A stretch of 64,000 nt of DNA from Pseudomarimonas salicorniae (GTDB lineage: Bacteria > Pseudomonadota > Gammaproteobacteria > Xanthomonadales > Xanthomonadaceae): contig NZ_JALNMH010000001.1 in the NCBI RefSeq assembly GCF_023156535.1, forward strand, positions 310,001-374,000, given 5' to 3'. The notes under the pieces were generated by a model. The model saw only the letters and a list, made by a program, of their open reading frames with translations. It had not been told where the DNA came from and ran no database searches. Every line of letters starts with the position of its first letter. The first letter of the stretch is position 1. Shown in pieces: positions 61,410-64,000 of the stretch. A program made the position numbers and the translations under genes.

Positions 61410-62759
61410 ATGAATGCCCCTGCCCTGAGCCCCAGCCTGTTCTCCCCCGGCCTGCGCGCGCCCTCGATCGGGGCGGTCGCGCTGATTTCCATGGTCGCCT
61501 TCGAGGCCATCGCGGTGGCGGCGGCGATGCCGACAGCGGCCGCGGCGCTGTCCGGCATCGGTCTCTATGCGCTGGCTTTCGGCGGCACGCTGGCTGCAGG
61601 ACTGGTCGGCATGGTGCTGGCCGGCAACGACTGCGATGCGCGCGGTCCGCGGGCCAGCATGGTCTGGGGGCTGGGCCTGTTCGGCGCCGGCCTGCTGCTC
61701 GCCGGGGTGGCCGGCAGCATGCTGCAGCTGGTCCTCGGCCGCGTCGCCCAGGGCCTGGGCGGCGGCATGATCGGGGTCGCCATCTACGTGGCCGCGGCCA
61801 GGCTGTACCCAGGGGCGCTGCGACCGCGCCTGTTCGCCCTGTTCGCAGCCGCCTGGGTGCTGCCGGCGATCCTCGGTCCCGGGCTTGCCGCGCTGATCGT
61901 CGAGAGCGTCGGCTGGCGCTGGGTGTTCCTCGGCGTGCTTGCCCTGTTGCCGGCCTGCGCCTGGCTGCTGCTGCCCGCGCTGGCGCCCTCGGTCGAGGCG
62001 CCGCGCTGGCCGGCGGATGCCCGGGCCCGGCTCGGCTGGGCACTGCTCGGCGCGGGTGCCGCGCTGAGCCTGCATGCGCTGGGAAAGCCGCCGCTGGACC
62101 TGACCGGCGCCGGGCTCGGTGCGCTGTGCCTGTCGGCGCTGGCGCTGTCGGCCTTCCGCCTGCTGCCCCCGGGCACCCTGCGTGCGGGCCGCGGGCTGCC
62201 CAGCGTCGTCCTGCTGCGCGGGCTGCTGGCGTCGAGCTTTCTTGCCGCCGAGGTGTTCATCCCCCTGTGGCTGACCCTGCATGCAGGCTGGAGCGTCGCC
62301 GAGGCCGGCCTCTCGCTGAGTCTGGGCGCGCTGTGCTGGAGCCTGGGCTCGGGGCTGCAGGCGCGGATCGGAGGCACGGCAAAGCGCAGCCTCGCGCTGC
62401 GCGGCGGACTGCTGCTGACCGCGCTGGGCATCGCCGGCCAGCTGCTGGCGGTGTCCGAGCTGCTGCCGGCCTGGAGCATGCCGCCGCTCTGGGCGCTGGC
62501 CGGCTTCGGCATCGGCGTCGCCTTTCCGATCCTCAGCGTGCTGATGCTGGAACTGGCCGAACCGGCCGAGCATGGCCGCGCGGCGGCGGCGCTGCAGCTG
62601 TCCGAGGCGCTGTCGCACACCGCCCTGCTGGCCGTGATCGGCATCGGCTTTGCCGCACTGCAGGCGGAACAACCTGTTCTGGCCTTCTCTCTGGTTTTCG
62701 CACCCTGCGCGGCGCTGGCCACGCTGGCCACTCTGCTCAGCCGCCGCCCGTCAGGCTGA
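61410..62759 (+). CDS. MFS transporter, probable SoxR-controlled exporter
   Basis: 449 residues with about twelve to fourteen membrane helices. The MFS motif A region is partly kept (NDCDARGPRASMVWGL) and the motif C region reads LPAILGPGLAALIVESVGWRWVF. Divergent from soxR and behind a SoxR box, so likely induced by redox-cycling drugs and used to export them. ATG 61410 is the better start, although a GTG at 61380 is in frame. Codon use is normal for the region. Confidence 0.88.
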   Translation: MNAPALSPSLFSPGLRAPSIGAVALISMVAFEAIAVAAAMPTAAAALSGIGLYALAFGGTLAAGLVGMVLAGNDCDARGPRASMVWGLGLFGAGLLLAGVAGSMLQLVLGRVAQGLGGGMIGVAIYVAAARLYPGALRPRLFALFAAAWVLPAILGPGLAALIVESVGWRWVFLGVLALLPACAWLLLPALAPSVEAPRWPADARARLGWALLGAGAALSLHALGKPPLDLTGAGLGALCLSALALSAFRLLPPGTLRAGRGLPSVVLLRGLLASSFLAAEVFIPLWLTLHAGWSVAEAGLSLSLGALCWSLGSGLQARIGGTAKRSLALRGGLLLTALGIAGQLLAVSELLPAWSMPPLWALAGFGIGVAFPILSVLMLELAEPAEHGRAAAALQLSEALSHTALLAVIGIGFAALQAEQPVLAFSLVFAPCAALATLATLLSRRPSG

Positions 62760-62870
62760 GCACGCCTCATTCCCGCACGTCCTGGCGCATCCGGGGTGGA
62801 CCCCCGGGCGTAGACTTGGGAGTCAACGGGCCGCGTCGCGGCCCGCGCCCACGCTCCAGGAGCCGTTGCG

Positions 62871-64000
62871 ATGAACCTGTCCAAGTGCCTGCTGGCGGCC
62901 GCGCTGGCCGCGCCCTGCCTGTCCGTGTGTGCCCAGAGCGTAGGCGGCGAGTTCTCGACTGCGATCGAAGTGCCGGCCGAAGGCTTCGTCGCTCTGGCCA
63001 AGGGCGGCCTGGCGATCGAGGCGCCGGCGCCGGAGGCCGAACAGATCGACGCGCTGCGTGCCGAGAACGCCGCGCCCGGGGCCAAGGCGCTGAAGGTCGG
63101 GCTGGAGCAGGCCACCCGCGAAGGCGCCACTCCGCTCGCCGACTCGCTCAGCTGGCAGCGGCTCGGCGATGGCCGCTGGGCGGCGCGGCTGGCCGTGCAT
63201 TCGCCGGGTGCGGAGGCCCTGCGCGTGGCGCTGGAGCCCGGTGCCCTGCCCGCCGGCAGCCGGCTTGCGGTCGCCGCGGATGCGGCCGGCCAGCGTGGCC
63301 TGGTGGAACTCGATGCGATGAGCCTGTCCGCCCAGCTGCGCCAGGACAGCCGCCTGTGGACGCCAGTGACCTCGGGCGACGTCCAGCACATCGAACTGGT
63401 CCTGCCCGCCGGCAGCGACCCGAAGTGGGTGCGTCTGTCGGTGCCGGCGGTCAGCTGGCTGCTGGTCGATCCGGCGGGTGCCTACGACGCCGCCAAGATC
63501 GGCGAGTCGGGGGCCTGCGAAGTCGACGTGCGCTGCGTCAGCAATCCCACCGAAGCGTTCAACAACACGCGCCGCGCGGTGACGCGGATGCTGTTCCAGC
63601 AGGGCGGCAGCACCTTTTCATGCACCGGCACCCTGCTCAACGACACCGATACCAGCACCCAGATCCCATGGATCTACAGCGCCGCGCACTGCTTCACCCA
63701 GCAGAGCGTGGCCAACACGCTGACCACGTTCTGGTTCTACGAGGCGACCGGCTGCGGCACCAACCGGCTGGACTCTGGCTCGCGCCAGGTCGCCGGAGGC
63801 GGCACGGTGCGCTATGCCGACGAGTCCAGCGATGTGCTGTTCTACCGGCTCAACAATGCGCCCCCGACCGGCAGCTTCTACCTCGGATGGGACGCCGCCA
63901 CCGTACAGGCCGGCACCGATGTCGTGGCGGTCCATCACCCGGCCGGCGACGTGATGAAGGTTTCGATCGGCGGCACGACCGGTATCGGGCCGTCGAACCT
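62871..64000 (+). CDS. Secreted trypsin-like (lysyl-endopeptidase-like) peptidase, 5' part
   Basis: Open from ATG 62871 to the edge of the window (at least 376 residues), with CCAGGAG 13 nt before the start. A signal peptide MNLSKCLLAAALAAPCLSVC is followed by a prodomain (EQATREGATPLADSLSWQRL). A disulfide-rich S1 domain begins CEVDVRCVSNPTEAFNNTRR. The catalytic His is in WIYSAAHCFTQQ (residue 273) and Asp in SSDVLFYRLNNAPP (residue 321). VVAVHHPAGDVMKVS matches the lysyl-endopeptidase fold and the segment IHHPAGDEKRITF of the peptidase at 44751-48365. The Ser lies beyond the window. Confidence 0.88.
   Translation, partial: MNLSKCLLAAALAAPCLSVCAQSVGGEFSTAIEVPAEGFVALAKGGLAIEAPAPEAEQIDALRAENAAPGAKALKVGLEQATREGATPLADSLSWQRLGDGRWAARLAVHSPGAEALRVALEPGALPAGSRLAVAADAAGQRGLVELDAMSLSAQLRQDSRLWTPVTSGDVQHIELVLPAGSDPKWVRLSVPAVSWLLVDPAGAYDAAKIGESGACEVDVRCVSNPTEAFNNTRRAVTRMLFQQGGSTFSCTGTLLNDTDTSTQIPWIYSAAHCFTQQSVANTLTTFWFYEATGCGTNRLDSGSRQVAGGGTVRYADESSDVLFYRLNNAPPTGSFYLGWDAATVQAGTDVVAVHHPAGDVMKVSIGGTTGIGPSN

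Overview
The window is 64 kb of GC-rich chromosomal DNA from a gammaproteobacterium, most probably a Lysobacterales (Xanthomonadales) member. Support comes from a Xanthomonas-like OleA, an mlaFEDCB-A operon, waaA, TruC, DUF4156 and DUF4124 proteins, several large secreted serine peptidases, and many dispersed palindromic repeats between genes. Genus cannot be fixed from the sequence alone.

Layout. 1-6 kb: 3' end of waaA, a uvrD-family helicase, and an operon of receiver protein, HEAT-repeat membrane protein and processive family-2 glycosyltransferase. 6.2-9.6 kb (minus): an isoquinoline-oxidoreductase-like molybdenum hydroxylase (2Fe-2S subunit plus Tat-exported Mo subunit) with a dihaem cytochrome c. 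10.4-21.3 kb: secreted alpha/beta hydrolase, orphan OleA, S9 peptidase, isochorismatase-like hydrolase with a GlxA-type regulator, PAS-PAS-GGDEF cyclase and truC. 21.3-25.2 kb: the complete Mla phospholipid transport set. 25.7-33.1 kb: folE, a secreted M16 peptidase, an AraC-type/HDOD fusion and a multi-spanning membrane protein. 34.0-35.1 kb: a double cyclic-nucleotide-binding protein fused to rhodanese.

35.55-40.78 kb is the most unusual part: an integron gene-cassette array with ten full attC sites, one truncated attC and visibly lower GC than its surroundings, but no integrase gene in the window. All nine coding cassettes read on the plus strand. Two cassettes of identical length carry no convincing gene and are copies of one another. 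Most cassette products are small unknown proteins, and several have signal peptides, a lipobox or membrane helices.

41.8-48.4 kb (minus): a four-gene run of large trypsin-like peptidase, SixA phosphatase, YceI and phospholipase-D lipoprotein. 48.6-64 kb: Ycf46-like AAA ATPase, a REP-type repeat array, penicillin-acylase-family hydrolase, PilZ protein, amidohydrolase divergent from a DUF4124 protein, VOC protein, DUF1223 protein, a methyltransferase broken by an in-frame stop, DUF4156 lipoprotein, soxR divergent from an MFS exporter around a SoxR box, and the 5' part of a second trypsin-like peptidase that runs off the end.

Repeats. A composite element of about 325 bp, made of three palindromes in fixed order and spacing, occurs three times (10.0, 16.2 and 25.3 kb). 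Partial or solo parts occur elsewhere. No tRNA, rRNA, CRISPR array or transposase gene was recognised.
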